Counted from the stretch's first letter, positions 1 through 8,935 are shown. The stretch is 64,000 bases of DNA from Pseudoflavonifractor capillosus (GCF_016899775.1 NZ_JACJJE010000008.1:1-64000); one strand, 5' to 3'. The notes: generated from the letters alone by a model not told the origin. Program-made: numbers and translations.

Positions 1-582
1 AAGGTGAAGGCCCTGAAAATCCAGCGGAAGCTGTTCCGGGACGACCGGCGGGAGCTGACCCGGGAGGAGTACCAGCGCCTGCTGGACGCCGCCCACGGTC
101 TGGGCCGGGAGCGGTTAGCCTTGCTGCTGGAGACCATCTGCGCCACCGGCATCCGGGTAAGCGAGGTGAAGTATATCACCGTGGAGGCCGCCCACGCGGG
201 GCGGGCGGAGATCTCCCTGAAAGGGAAGCTGCGCACCATTTTGCTGCCCGGCAAGCTGTGCCGGAAGCTGAAAAAGTACGCCAGGCAACAAAAAAACGCC
301 TCCGGTGAGATTTTTCTCACCAGAAGCGGAAAAAGTTTGTCCAGACGGCAAATTTGGGCGGAGATGAAGCGGCTTTGCAATGCGGCCGGGGTGGCCCCCA
401 GCAAGGTGTTCCCCCACAACCTGCGCCACCTGTTTGCCCGCACATTTTACCGGGTGTGCCGGGATGTGGTGAAGCTGGCCGACGTGCTGGGGCACAGCTC
501 CATCGAAACCACCCGCATCTACCTCATCTCCACCGGTGCGGAGCACGCGGAAATTTTAAGGAAAATGCGTCTCATTCAGTAA
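1..582 (+). CDS. Tyrosine recombinase / integrase, N-terminus outside window
   Basis: A tyrosine site-specific recombinase that would cut and rejoin DNA through a covalent phosphotyrosine. The frame is open at base 1, so the start and the N-terminal core-binding domain lie upstream of the window. The visible part is a full catalytic domain: Arg in ATGIRVSEV, a beta-hairpin Lys in LKGKLRTILLP, HNLRH, LGHSS and the nucleophile Tyr in TRIYL. All catalytic positions of the family are present, so it should be active. Its stop codon lies two bases before the 14-bp inverted repeat at 585, and the invertible promoter follows directly. That position makes it the obvious candidate invertase for the switch (inference). 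The OFF-facing promoter also reads into its 3' end as antisense. Confidence 0.9.
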   Translation, partial: KVKALKIQRKLFRDDRRELTREEYQRLLDAAHGLGRERLALLLETICATGIRVSEVKYITVEAAHAGRAEISLKGKLRTILLPGKLCRKLKKYARQQKNASGEIFLTRSGKSLSRRQIWAEMKRLCNAAGVAPSKVFPHNLRHLFARTFYRVCRDVVKLADVLGHSSIETTRIYLISTGAEHAEILRKMRLIQ

Positions 583-647
583 GACAAAATAAGTGTTTTG
601 ACATAGTTTTTTATAGAAACACCAAAATGCTACATAGAAGTAAGAGC

Positions 648-676
648 ATTGTAGCACGGGAATTCCAAATTTTCAA
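648..676 (-). promoter_or_regulatory. Promoter inside invertible segment, currently facing left (OFF)
   Basis: On the minus strand -35 TTGAAA (671-676), a 17-base spacer and -10 TACAAT (648-653). It points into the 3' end of the recombinase and away from the SLH gene. After inversion about the repeats it would lie at 761-789 and read rightwards, with a start near 796. The same -35, spacing and -10 occur at 22,465-22,493 ahead of the second SLH gene, where the orientation is productive. Confidence 0.75.
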
Positions 677-694
677 GGGCCTCTTCCTGATTTT

Positions 695-753
695 GGGTGC
701 AAAAATTCAGCCCCATAGACCTGTGTTGTTTATGTGGCTGGATTTTTGCACCC
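695..753. repeat. Long hairpin within invertible segment
   Basis: Bases 695-717 and 731-753 form a 23-bp inverted repeat with two imperfect positions (707/741 and 713/735) and a 13-base loop. It lies behind the promoter in either orientation. No good U-tract follows on either strand, so it is not a clear terminator. An accessory site for the recombinase or an insulator is possible. The second SLH locus has no equivalent hairpin. Confidence 0.6.
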
Positions 754-865
754 TATTTGCTTCTTCATGGACTCCGGCGGTCGCCGGGCTCTCGGTTTTG
801 CGGAGATCCCCTGCCCATGCTCGCCCCAGGTAAGTCCCAAACACTTATTTTGCATATGAGGGACA

Positions 866-875
866 GGGGGGGGGG
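866..875 (+). repeat. G10 homopolymer at the translation start of the recombinase-like gene
   Basis: Ten consecutive G residues lie just before the TTG start at 879 and just after an ATG at 856. With ten Gs the ATG frame stops at TGA 880-882; with eleven or eight it would run into the downstream reading frame. Such tracts are prone to slipped-strand length change. Confidence 0.8.
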
Positions 876-878
876 AGC

Positions 879-1706
879 TTGAACGGAATCAAGACGCATG
901 CCGCCGGGCAGAAGCAGGTGGAGCTGACGCTGACGGAGGAGTGCATCGCCTCCTTCTTGGAGGAGCTGGCCCGGAAGGGGCGTACCCCCGGCACGCTGGA
1001 CACCTATCAGCGAAATATCGGCTCCCTGTACGACGCCCTGCCCGAGGATAAGACCCTGCTGCCCGGGACTCTGGACCGGTGGCAGCAGGACATGCTGGAG
1101 GAGGGATATTCCCCCCGGACGGTCAACACCCGCCTGTCGGTGGCCAACCACCTGGTGGCCTTTCTGGGGCGGCGGGAACTGCAGACCCGGGGAACCCTGC
1201 AGATCGGGGAGGGCGGCACGCCGGAGCTGACCCGGGGGGAGTACCTGCGGCTGCTGTCCACCGCCCGGATTCTGGGCAAGGAGCGGATCTATCTGCTGGT
1301 CAAGCTGTTCGGCAGCACAGAGCTGCCGGTGGGGGACCTGAAGCTGCTGACGGTGGAGGCTTTACGCGGGGAGGCGGAGTGTCCGGTGCGCCTGCCGGAG
1401 TTCCTGCGCCGGGAGCTGCTGGACTACGCCGGGCGCAGCGGCGTGGTCCGGGGCCCGCTGTTCCAAACCAGAAGCGGGAGGCCGCTGGGCCGCACCGCCG
1501 TCACCGACAGCATGAAGCAGCTGTGCCGGGATGCGCAGGTTGCGGAGGAGAAGGCAAATCCCAGGTGCCTCAAGCACCTGTGGCAGACGACCCAGGACCG
1601 CTTCCGGGCCCAGCTGGACCGGATGGTGGAGCAGGCCTGCGACGGCCTGCTGGAGGCCGAACAGCTCTCCATCGGCTGGGATTCCAGGGAGGTGAGGGGC
1701 CCCTGA
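879..1706 (+). CDS. Catalytically dead tyrosine-recombinase-like protein
   Basis: A 275-residue relative of the integrase ending at 582, of unknown function. The N-terminal core-binding domain (about residues 15-100) is kept, followed by a catalytic-domain scaffold that aligns with the neighbour from PELTRGEYLRLL onward. The active site is gone: ATGIRVSE is replaced by STELPVGD (Arg lost), the hairpin Lys is absent, HNLRH has become RCLKH, and the LGH/Tyr region is replaced by an unrelated tail ending in EAEQLSIGWDS. The frame is nonetheless intact. The TTG start at 879 is chosen because purine-rich sequence precedes it; the N-terminus is uncertain because of the G10 tract. It would be co-transcribed with the SLH gene 65 bases downstream when the promoter is flipped ON. 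It could be a DNA-binding accessory factor for inversion or simply a relic. Confidence 0.7.
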   Translation: MNGIKTHAAGQKQVELTLTEECIASFLEELARKGRTPGTLDTYQRNIGSLYDALPEDKTLLPGTLDRWQQDMLEEGYSPRTVNTRLSVANHLVAFLGRRELQTRGTLQIGEGGTPELTRGEYLRLLSTARILGKERIYLLVKLFGSTELPVGDLKLLTVEALRGEAECPVRLPEFLRRELLDYAGRSGVVRGPLFQTRSGRPLGRTAVTDSMKQLCRDAQVAEEKANPRCLKHLWQTTQDRFRAQLDRMVEQACDGLLEAEQLSIGWDSREVRGP

Positions 1707-1720
1707 ACGTGTGTTCTCCC

Positions 1721-1738
1721 TCCCGGCGGACGCCGGGA
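1721..1738 (+). promoter_or_regulatory. GC hairpin in leader of SLH gene
   Basis: TCCCGGC and GCCGGGA form a 7-bp stem with a 4-base loop between the recombinase-like gene and the SLH gene. A comparable hairpin stands at 22,138-22,156 in the same place before the second SLH gene. No U-tract follows, so a processing or translation-control role is more likely than termination. Confidence 0.45.
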
Positions 1739-1771
1739 ATCCGATCCTAGTATAAAGGAGGAAAACGAGAA

Positions 1772-4700
1772 ATGAAAAAACGATTGTTGTCAGCACTGTT
1801 GACCTTCTGTATGGTGCTGACAATGCTGCCGGTGAGCGCGCTGGCGGCGCCAGGGGATGAAGAGACCACCGGCGGTGAAGAGATGACGGTCCAAAGGGCT
1901 GACAGCGGTTTGGCACCTGAGGATCGGTACTACACGTTTAGCGATGGCGAATTAGATGCCCCGCAGGACCCTGACATCACCCTGCACAAGCAGGCGACAC
2001 TGAACGAGGACGGCACCTATAAAGTAGAGCTGTCTGCCACTGCAGAGCAGATTGTCACGGCCAAGCCTACAGAAGTGGTGTTCGTCATTGACGGCTCGAA
2101 TTCTATGAACTGGTGTGACCAGAAGCCGGATGACGGTGACACCGGCTGGATCGGAAACGAGGGAGAGTGGGAATATAATCGTAAGCAAGATCGGTGGACT
2201 ACGGATGGTCACTACCATGGTAATGGAGAATATGGGCGAGACGGCGTGTTCTGTACGTTAGTCGAGAAAGATCAAGCCGCCACCCGCTGGGACATTGCTC
2301 TTGGTGCCATCGAAACGATGCAAAACAACCTGGGGAATGAAGGCATCAGCTACAAATATGTAGTATATAGAGGAAATAACAGGGGCAATCCTGATGACTC
2401 ACGGATTACTGCTTATGACACTTTCTCGGAACTTCAACAGAGTTCTCCGCTGGGCGGAACGCATTTGAGCGCCGGCGTTAACACGGCCCTGGGTCAGTTT
2501 TCTGATGATGACACCAACAAAGTCATGATCATTGTGGCGGACGGCGACAGTGACGACGGATACCCGGCAGACCACCAAAGAGGTCCTGGCCAGCGCCTTA
2601 CAGACTTCGGCCAGTTTAAGGAAGACGGCGGCAAGGTCTACACCGTCGGCTTTACCTTCAGCAATTCCGACTTTGATGACATTTCCAGCGGCAATGGCTA
2701 TTCCTTTACGGCAACGGATGCAGAACAGCTGGAACTTCGCATGGAGCAGATCAGCGAGAACATCAAGGGCCTGATCAGTGATCCGCTGGGCGAAGATGTC
2801 GAACTGGTAGATAGGAATGACATCCTGGTAGACGAAAGCGAAGACCAGGATGAAGGTACTCTTTGGGTGACTGGCGATACCATCAACTGGACCAGTGGTG
2901 AAGGTCTGAGCGGAACGGTGACCCTGACCTACGACGTCGCGCTGAAAGAGAGCGCGAAGGAGGCCGGCACCTATACCGTCCCGCTGAACGACGGAGCGAC
3001 GCTGAACTACATCCATGATGACCGCTTCCACTCTATCCCCTTCCCGGAGCCGGAGGCCACGGTCCGCGCCGCGACGCTGGATGTAAAGTATAGGAACGAT
3101 GATAGGGAGATTTCCTCTCTGGCTGACCACGAGTGGCTGAATCTGGACATCAATCAGGAGTTTACCACAGAGATTCCTGAAGTTGGCGACGAGATTAGCG
3201 TCGGCAACAAGACCTACTATGTCCAGTCGGTCAGTGAACTGCCGCCGTCTGACTTGGAGCCTGAAGCCTACACCGTTACCGTGACGCTGACGGACGAGGA
3301 ACCCAACCCGGAGCCCGAGTACAACGGCACCGCCGTCACGGTCCAGGTATTTGTGGATGGTGAAGAGACTCCTGTCACGAACCCGTTGGATTATGTGTCC
3401 TTGGACCGAAACACCAAAGATACCACGCGAGATCTTTGGGAAGAAACGGTCGATCCAAACGGCACTATCACCTGCAAGTTCAATTATAATGCAGACAACG
3501 GCTACGACTGCGTGGACATCGACGTCGAAGTAACAGATGACGGCTATGTCCTCCAGGGTATCACCTACTTCCAGTCTTACGGAAGCGGCAGCCCCGAGGA
3601 CGTCGATGATGAAACCAGCGGCACATATACTATTGACAATGTGACCGCCGTCGGTAATGCCAATGACCCCGACGTGAAGATCTACCTGCGGACCCCGTAC
3701 TCTGTCAAGTACTTGGTGGACAATGGGGATTCCAGCGTGATGGACAGCAACGTCTACATCACCGGCGAGGACGTCAAGGACAGTGATGTCAACGACAACC
3801 AGACCCCTGACGCTGATGACAAATCCGCCTGGATGGACTGGAAGAACGATGACCTCCTGACGGAGATCACCGTGAAGGGCCTGCCGCAGGTTGGCGATGA
3901 CAAGACCATCGAGGGCTGGTGGCTGAACGACAGTTCTTATGACGGAGATCCCACTTACGGACCGAGTAAGGACAATGAAACCGTCGACGTGGAAGCCGCT
4001 GTTCCGAACGATGAAACCAAGGTCATCAAGTTCTACGCAAAGACAGATGACGCAAAGGTACCCGGCCTCACCGTGGAGAAGGAGCTGGCCTCCGTGACCC
4101 GCGATGGCGCGACCCTATCCTCGTTTGACGCGGAGACTTACGTCGCGCAGGTGGGCGACACCCTGCACTACACGATCACGGTGACCAACACCGGCAACAC
4201 CGAGCAGAGTGGCACCATCACCGATACGTTTACGGTCGGCGGTGGGAGCGCGACACTGGAGAAACTGACTGCGGAACCGGCAGGCAGTGTTGATTTTGAC
4301 GAAACTCCGTGGACCTTCAGCGGACTTGCATCGAAGGGCACCATCACGATCACGGCGGACTACACCGTCCAGCCCGGCGACAAGTCCATCCGCAACAGCG
4401 TGGACGTGGACAGCAATGATCCGAACACCCCCGAAGATCCCAACAAGGATGACAACACAGTCGAGACCAAAGTGGCGTCCCTGACGGTGGAAAAGACGGC
4501 GGATCGGGAAACAGCCTTTGTGGGCGACACGATCACCTACACCGTCACCGTCACCAACACCGGTGATGTGGACATTACCGACGTGGTCCGTGTGAAAGAC
4601 TCCATGTGGGGCGAGGGAAAGGTCGAGACCATCCGCGTTGAGGGAGTAGATTATGCTCTCAGCGTTGACGGCGGATACTGGAACGCTGTCATGCCGGATG

Positions 4701-7630
4701 GGCCATCTGGCTCCGTTGAGAGCCTGAAGCCTGGGGAGAGCTGGACCTGCACCTATACCTACACGGTGACAGCTGCGGACGCGGAAGCTGGCAAAGTCGC
4801 CAACGTGGTCACGGCGGATTCCGACCAGACGAAGGACCCCGATCCCGACGATCCTACCGATCCGGGCTCTGACTCCACCGAGACGGAGATCCTGCCCTCT
4901 GCGACAGAGGTGACGAAGTATGTAGTGACAAGCTCCGCCGGTATTCCGGGCGAGATCCTTGAGGAACTTGACGGGCTGGACATCACCTATCCTGCTCCCG
5001 CCTCCGGGGACGGGAATCCGCAGATCGTCGCCAGCGCGGGCGAGACGATCACCCTGCTGTATGAGATCAGCGTATACGGCGATGAGGGTGCCAGCTTCAC
5101 AGTAACTGAAGAGTCTGGGGCGAACTTCATCGGCGCCGTCGGCGCGGAAGGCGAGGTTATAATGACCTTGAGCGAACCGCCGCAGTACGCCGGGCAGATT
5201 GGCGAAGGCGCTCGTTACGCGACTCTCTACTTCACCAAGACCTTTGAGATCGGGGAAACCACGACCACCTTGACCAACTCCATCACAGCGGTTGTGAACG
5301 GGGAAGAAGAGGATGTCACAGAGGAAGTCGATGTGGCCAAGCCCGGCCTGAATGTGGACAAGACGGTCAAGATCAATGGCGAACCTTACAAGGAAGGTAT
5401 GGTCGCCAACGAGAACGACAAGCTGACCTACACCATCACTGTCAAGAATACCGGCGAGACGGCCATCACTGACACGGTCACTGTGACCGACGACATGTGG
5501 GTCAAAGGTAAGGTCACCCAGGTGAATCTGACATTGACGGAAGATGGGAAGACGATCACCCTTCCGGCCAATGTCAGCGAGGACGGTACTCTGACGGTCA
5601 ACCCCGTGAGCAGCGTGGACACTGTGTTCGAGCCCGGTGAGACCTGGACCTGCACCTACACCTACACCGTGACGGGTGAGGATGTGATCGCCGGCAGTGT
5701 CTCCAACACTGTGACGGCCGAAAGCGGCAACGGCGACGAGAGCACGGACGAGGTCACGGTCCCGGCCGGCAGCATTACCATCACCCCGGCTGATATCACC
5801 ATCTACACCGGCGGCGATGGATATAGTAATGTGCTGGACGAAAATGGAACGCCTATCGCCACTACGGCACAGGGATTCCCTGAGCCGGGCTATCATCTGA
5901 CCCTTCCGGATGCGGTGAAGGAGTGGTTGCGCACTCACAATGTTGCAACCGATGATGTTGCGACGAATCTGGCTGGTATCTTGAGTTTCCGCTATTACGA
6001 TGAAAACGGAAATATGATCCGCAATTGGGATCTGGAGGATCAGGGTGTTTACTCCAAAGAGGGAGATGTAATCACCGCTTATGTCTATAGCTTGAGCCCA
6101 AACACGACTGCAGCGGAAACTGGCATAAAGGTTCGGCTCCAGATCATCGACCCCGAGAATTCGGATAAAGTTATCACCACTGATGACATCGTGATGGGAG
6201 AGAACCTCGTGTCCGATACTTATGAGATGACCATCTACAGTGGTACATTGGACCAGAGCAAGATCCAGGCCGTGTTCTCCGTCAACGGCGAGACACTCAC
6301 CTGCAACGTTGATATCGGTACCGGCCATCTCTTGATCAAGAGCGTTACGGACGAGAGTACCTCTACCAACGAGATCGTGGACAGCGCCGATACTGTGGAC
6401 TTCAATCAGATCACTGCCGTTGACGGCGGCGACGTGACCTATTACGTCAACAACAGCGAAGTCGAGGTGGGCTCCGACCGCGTCCAGCTGCTGGTGGACA
6501 GCGTCTCCAACAGCACAGAGTTCAACCGGTCTATGGAGCAGGATGCCATCAATAAAGCGGACGCACAGGATGGCGTCTCCCTCTTCGACGCCCAGGCGGA
6601 GTCCTTCTATCTGGACCTTGTGGACACGGACAACGGCAACACCGTGGTGACCCTGGGCGACGACGACAAATTGACCATCTACTGGCCCATGCCCAGCGAT
6701 GCCGATGAGAATGGCGAGTTCTATATCGTCCACTATGATGAGATGGATCGGACGCAAGTGTCGAGTTTGCAGAGTGATCCCGAGATCATCGAAGTCACTC
6801 GTGACGGCGATCACCTGGTGTTCCAGGTTGGCAGCTTCTCCCCCTTCGTGCTGGTATATGAGGAGGACGATGGCGGCAGCCACAGCGGCGGCGGTGGCGG
6901 CGGCTCCAGCAATGACGACGATGACGATGATAAGCCCGAGCTGAACAAGGAAGATCACATCGCCTATGTGTCCGGCTACCCCGACGGAACCGTGCAGCCC
7001 GAGGGCTACATCACCCGCGAGGAGGTTGCCACCATCTTCTTCCGTCTGCTCACCGATTCCTCCCGCGCCGACTTCATTACCGAGTACAACCCCTACCCCG
7101 ATGTGGAGTATGGGCGCTGGTCCTACTACGCCATTACCACAATGACAAACGGCGACCTGATGCTGGGCCGGCCCGGCGGTGTCTTTGACCCCGGCACCAA
7201 TATTACCCGCGCTGAGTTCGCTGTGGTGGCCTCGCTGTTCTCCAACGCACAGTACAGCGGACCGGATCAGTTTACCGACATCTCCGAGCACTGGGCCCGG
7301 GACTACATCAACCGCGCCGCAGCCGAGGGCTGGGTCGCCGGTTACCCCGACGGCACCTTCGGTCCCGACCGCTTCATCACCCGCGCCGAGGTTATGGCTC
7401 TGGTGAATGAGGTGCTGGAGCGGGCTCCCGATGCCGACTACATGCTGGAGGATATGACGGTGTGGCCCGATAACCCTGAGAGCGCCTGGTATTACGAGGA
7501 CGTTCAGGAGGCCACGAACAGCCACGCTTACGTGTGGCGCAACTCCCAGCACACCAGCGAGGACTGGGAGGACTTCATCCCCATGCGCACCTTCGATGAG
7601 TTGGTTCGGGACGCCTTCCTGGCCTCCTGA
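1772..7630 (+). CDS. Giant SLH-anchored surface protein with VWA and DUF11-type repeats
   Basis: A 1,952-residue secreted cell-surface protein, probably an adhesin. A signal peptide covers residues 1-26 (ending SALAA). A von Willebrand A domain follows at about 100-335 with the MIDAS motif DGSNS at 108-112. The middle contains at least three DUF11/CARDB-like beta repeats near 762, 900 and 1,190, each with a TYTVTVTNTG-type core. A module starting ITPADITIYTGG (about 1,333) is shared with the other SLH protein. A Gly/Ser/Asp linker near 1,700 leads into three SLH motifs (about 1,727-1,890) that bind cell-wall polymers. The start is set by AAAGGAGG ten bases upstream. The only nearby promoter now faces away, so the gene is predicted silent in the sequenced orientation. 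A strong terminator follows. Confidence 0.9.
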   Translation: MKKRLLSALLTFCMVLTMLPVSALAAPGDEETTGGEEMTVQRADSGLAPEDRYYTFSDGELDAPQDPDITLHKQATLNEDGTYKVELSATAEQIVTAKPTEVVFVIDGSNSMNWCDQKPDDGDTGWIGNEGEWEYNRKQDRWTTDGHYHGNGEYGRDGVFCTLVEKDQAATRWDIALGAIETMQNNLGNEGISYKYVVYRGNNRGNPDDSRITAYDTFSELQQSSPLGGTHLSAGVNTALGQFSDDDTNKVMIIVADGDSDDGYPADHQRGPGQRLTDFGQFKEDGGKVYTVGFTFSNSDFDDISSGNGYSFTATDAEQLELRMEQISENIKGLISDPLGEDVELVDRNDILVDESEDQDEGTLWVTGDTINWTSGEGLSGTVTLTYDVALKESAKEAGTYTVPLNDGATLNYIHDDRFHSIPFPEPEATVRAATLDVKYRNDDREISSLADHEWLNLDINQEFTTEIPEVGDEISVGNKTYYVQSVSELPPSDLEPEAYTVTVTLTDEEPNPEPEYNGTAVTVQVFVDGEETPVTNPLDYVSLDRNTKDTTRDLWEETVDPNGTITCKFNYNADNGYDCVDIDVEVTDDGYVLQGITYFQSYGSGSPEDVDDETSGTYTIDNVTAVGNANDPDVKIYLRTPYSVKYLVDNGDSSVMDSNVYITGEDVKDSDVNDNQTPDADDKSAWMDWKNDDLLTEITVKGLPQVGDDKTIEGWWLNDSSYDGDPTYGPSKDNETVDVEAAVPNDETKVIKFYAKTDDAKVPGLTVEKELASVTRDGATLSSFDAETYVAQVGDTLHYTITVTNTGNTEQSGTITDTFTVGGGSATLEKLTAEPAGSVDFDETPWTFSGLASKGTITITADYTVQPGDKSIRNSVDVDSNDPNTPEDPNKDDNTVETKVASLTVEKTADRETAFVGDTITYTVTVTNTGDVDITDVVRVKDSMWGEGKVETIRVEGVDYALSVDGGYWNAVMPDGPSGSVESLKPGESWTCTYTYTVTAADAEAGKVANVVTADSDQTKDPDPDDPTDPGSDSTETEILPSATEVTKYVVTSSAGIPGEILEELDGLDITYPAPASGDGNPQIVASAGETITLLYEISVYGDEGASFTVTEESGANFIGAVGAEGEVIMTLSEPPQYAGQIGEGARYATLYFTKTFEIGETTTTLTNSITAVVNGEEEDVTEEVDVAKPGLNVDKTVKINGEPYKEGMVANENDKLTYTITVKNTGETAITDTVTVTDDMWVKGKVTQVNLTLTEDGKTITLPANVSEDGTLTVNPVSSVDTVFEPGETWTCTYTYTVTGEDVIAGSVSNTVTAESGNGDESTDEVTVPAGSITITPADITIYTGGDGYSNVLDENGTPIATTAQGFPEPGYHLTLPDAVKEWLRTHNVATDDVATNLAGILSFRYYDENGNMIRNWDLEDQGVYSKEGDVITAYVYSLSPNTTAAETGIKVRLQIIDPENSDKVITTDDIVMGENLVSDTYEMTIYSGTLDQSKIQAVFSVNGETLTCNVDIGTGHLLIKSVTDESTSTNEIVDSADTVDFNQITAVDGGDVTYYVNNSEVEVGSDRVQLLVDSVSNSTEFNRSMEQDAINKADAQDGVSLFDAQAESFYLDLVDTDNGNTVVTLGDDDKLTIYWPMPSDADENGEFYIVHYDEMDRTQVSSLQSDPEIIEVTRDGDHLVFQVGSFSPFVLVYEEDDGGSHSGGGGGGSSNDDDDDDKPELNKEDHIAYVSGYPDGTVQPEGYITREEVATIFFRLLTDSSRADFITEYNPYPDVEYGRWSYYAITTMTNGDLMLGRPGGVFDPGTNITRAEFAVVASLFSNAQYSGPDQFTDISEHWARDYINRAAAEGWVAGYPDGTFGPDRFITRAEVMALVNEVLERAPDADYMLEDMTVWPDNPESAWYYEDVQEATNSHAYVWRNSQHTSEDWEDFIPMRTFDELVRDAFLAS

Positions 7631-7680
7631 CCCCACTGAGCGAGGTACAAATTTCATACTAAGAGGCGGATGCCTCTGAA

Positions 7681-7736
7681 AAAACTGGACGGCCCGCCTC
7701 CCCACTTGGGGAGGCGGGCCGTCCAGTTTTTTCAGC
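7681..7736. terminator. Bidirectional Rho-independent terminator
   Basis: A perfect 23-bp stem (7681-7703 with 7708-7730), loop ACTT, A-run before and T-run after, so it can stop transcription from both sides. It ends the SLH transcript and separates the lower-GC island. Confidence 0.9.
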
Positions 7737-7759
7737 TCATACAAGGAAACGCCCAGGAT

Positions 7760-7985
7760 TTATAAAGAGACAATCATTACAGCGGCAATCAGAACAAACA
7801 GATAAGTTGACAAATCTTTAACCGCCTGCATAAGACTCTGTCCTGCTGCCGCACAGCCCGATGGGGATTGGAATTAGGTCAAGAATCAACACACTGGCCT
7901 CCGTTTTTATAAGGCACCCGATCGCAAACAAGATAACTAGTAGCGCAATAACGCAGACACGATAGTTCCCTGGGAATGGGACCAC
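7760..7985 (-). pseudogene. Remnant of a membrane transporter C-terminus
   Basis: No intact gene occupies 7,745-8,040. On the minus strand one frame reads a hydrophobic stretch (CVIALLVILFAIGCLI) and ends at a stop near 7,838. A second frame continues with LMQAVKDLSTYLFVLIAAVM to a stop at 7,760. Together they look like the last one or two membrane segments of a permease broken by a frameshift. It lies downstream of the AraC gene on the same strand and may once have been co-transcribed. Family not identified. Confidence 0.4.
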
Positions 7986-8041
7986 CTTTGCTGTGGGCGG
8001 AAATACCGGCAGCCGGGCGGGTCGGATTTTGCTAAAAGCCG

Positions 8042-8935
8042 TCAGTCATTTAGATAACTGGTGGGAGCAATGGTCCGGTATTCACTTGGCGAAACACCAA
8101 GTTGCTTTTTGAACAATTTGTAAAATGCACTGTAGTCCGCAAATCCGCACCGAATCGAAATATCTTTCATGGGATATCCCTGCGCAATCATAGACTGGGC
8201 GATTGCAATGCGATATTCAATCACATATTGGTAAAATGACTTTCCCAACTTTTGACGGAAAAGATTTTCCACTGTAGCAGGACTAACAAAAAAACACTCT
8301 GCTGTTTGGTCCAGTGAAATCCGATGACTGAAGTTTTCCCAAATATAAGCTATTATTTTTTCCAACAGAGGCCTTTGGTAGCCCATTCTGGCCGATACGA
8401 TGCTGCTGTCTGAGACAGTACGATTTAACTCTACAAGAAAGTGGGTGCAGAGGCTATGCAAACTTGCGCTGACGCACAGATTTTCCTGTTGTATCTCATA
8501 CCACATAGAAAGCAGGCAGTGTTCCAACCGCTCTGCGTGGGCCGGTGAGGAGCAGCGGATCAGGAATTCATTGATCTTTCGGCAAAGCTGAATTGCATGC
8601 AGAATGTCGGGATCCTCTAAGACCCGTTTTTCCATAAACTCCTGGGAAATGGAGAGTACATAGCGCTTATATTGACCTGCTGTATCAGAAAAAATCGGGT
8701 GGTGCATGACGCCTGGAGGAATGATCAAAATATCGCCGTGCTTTAATTTGTAACTGCGGGAACCCACCACGTAAGTTTCCAGATCTCCCTCACAAAAGTA
8801 GAAGAATTCATAAAAAGTATGCATGTGAAGTTCCACTACGGGCGGTTTCTCATCAAACACATACCGCAAGTCTAAATCAGGGCGCTTCATTTCCATTTTA
8901 GGGTTGTACTGAGACGGCGATAGTCGAGTGCTCAC
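8042..8935 (-). CDS. AraC-family regulator with cupin sensor domain
   Basis: A 297-residue transcription factor. Residues about 25-110 form an AraC-type cupin sensor (LHMHTFYEFFYFCEGD, then GDILIIPPGVMHH), which normally binds a sugar or related ligand. The C-terminal 100 residues carry two helix-turn-helix motifs, ending in the family signature GFADYSAFYKLFKKQLGVSPSEYR. It is divergent from nagB and separated from it by an AT-rich 259-bp region with a paired TTTGCAAA motif. The layout suggests local activation of the amino-sugar/TRAP operon (inference). Base composition is clearly less GC-rich than in the rest of the window, consistent with acquired DNA. Confidence 0.88.
   Translation of the reverse strand: MSTRLSPSQYNPKMEMKRPDLDLRYVFDEKPPVVELHMHTFYEFFYFCEGDLETYVVGSRSYKLKHGDILIIPPGVMHHPIFSDTAGQYKRYVLSISQEFMEKRVLEDPDILHAIQLCRKINEFLIRCSSPAHAERLEHCLLSMWYEIQQENLCVSASLHSLCTHFLVELNRTVSDSSIVSARMGYQRPLLEKIIAYIWENFSHRISLDQTAECFFVSPATVENLFRQKLGKSFYQYVIEYRIAIAQSMIAQGYPMKDISIRCGFADYSAFYKLFKKQLGVSPSEYRTIAPTSYLND

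Larger units (their letters stand above)
585..852. repeat. Invertible promoter segment bounded by 14-bp inverted repeats
   Basis: CAAAATAAGTGTTT at 585-598 is matched exactly by its reverse complement AAACACTTATTTTG at 839-852. The 240 bp between contain a sigma-A-type promoter and a large hairpin. A tyrosine recombinase gene ends two bases to the left and the recombinase-like gene plus SLH gene lie to the right. This is the layout of a phase-variable invertible promoter. Inversion is inferred from architecture; only one orientation is seen here. Confidence 0.8.

Noticed and set aside
598-620. TTGACA at 598-603 as a rightward promoter of the SLH cassette
   Set aside because: No -10 lies at 16-18 bases; the only good promoter in the segment reads the other way.
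4115-7744. 1,209-codon open frame antisense to the left SLH gene
   Set aside because: It has no ribosome site, mirrors the codons of a clearly real protein, and gives a His/Gly/Val-rich product of no family. Long antisense frames are common in GC-rich genes.
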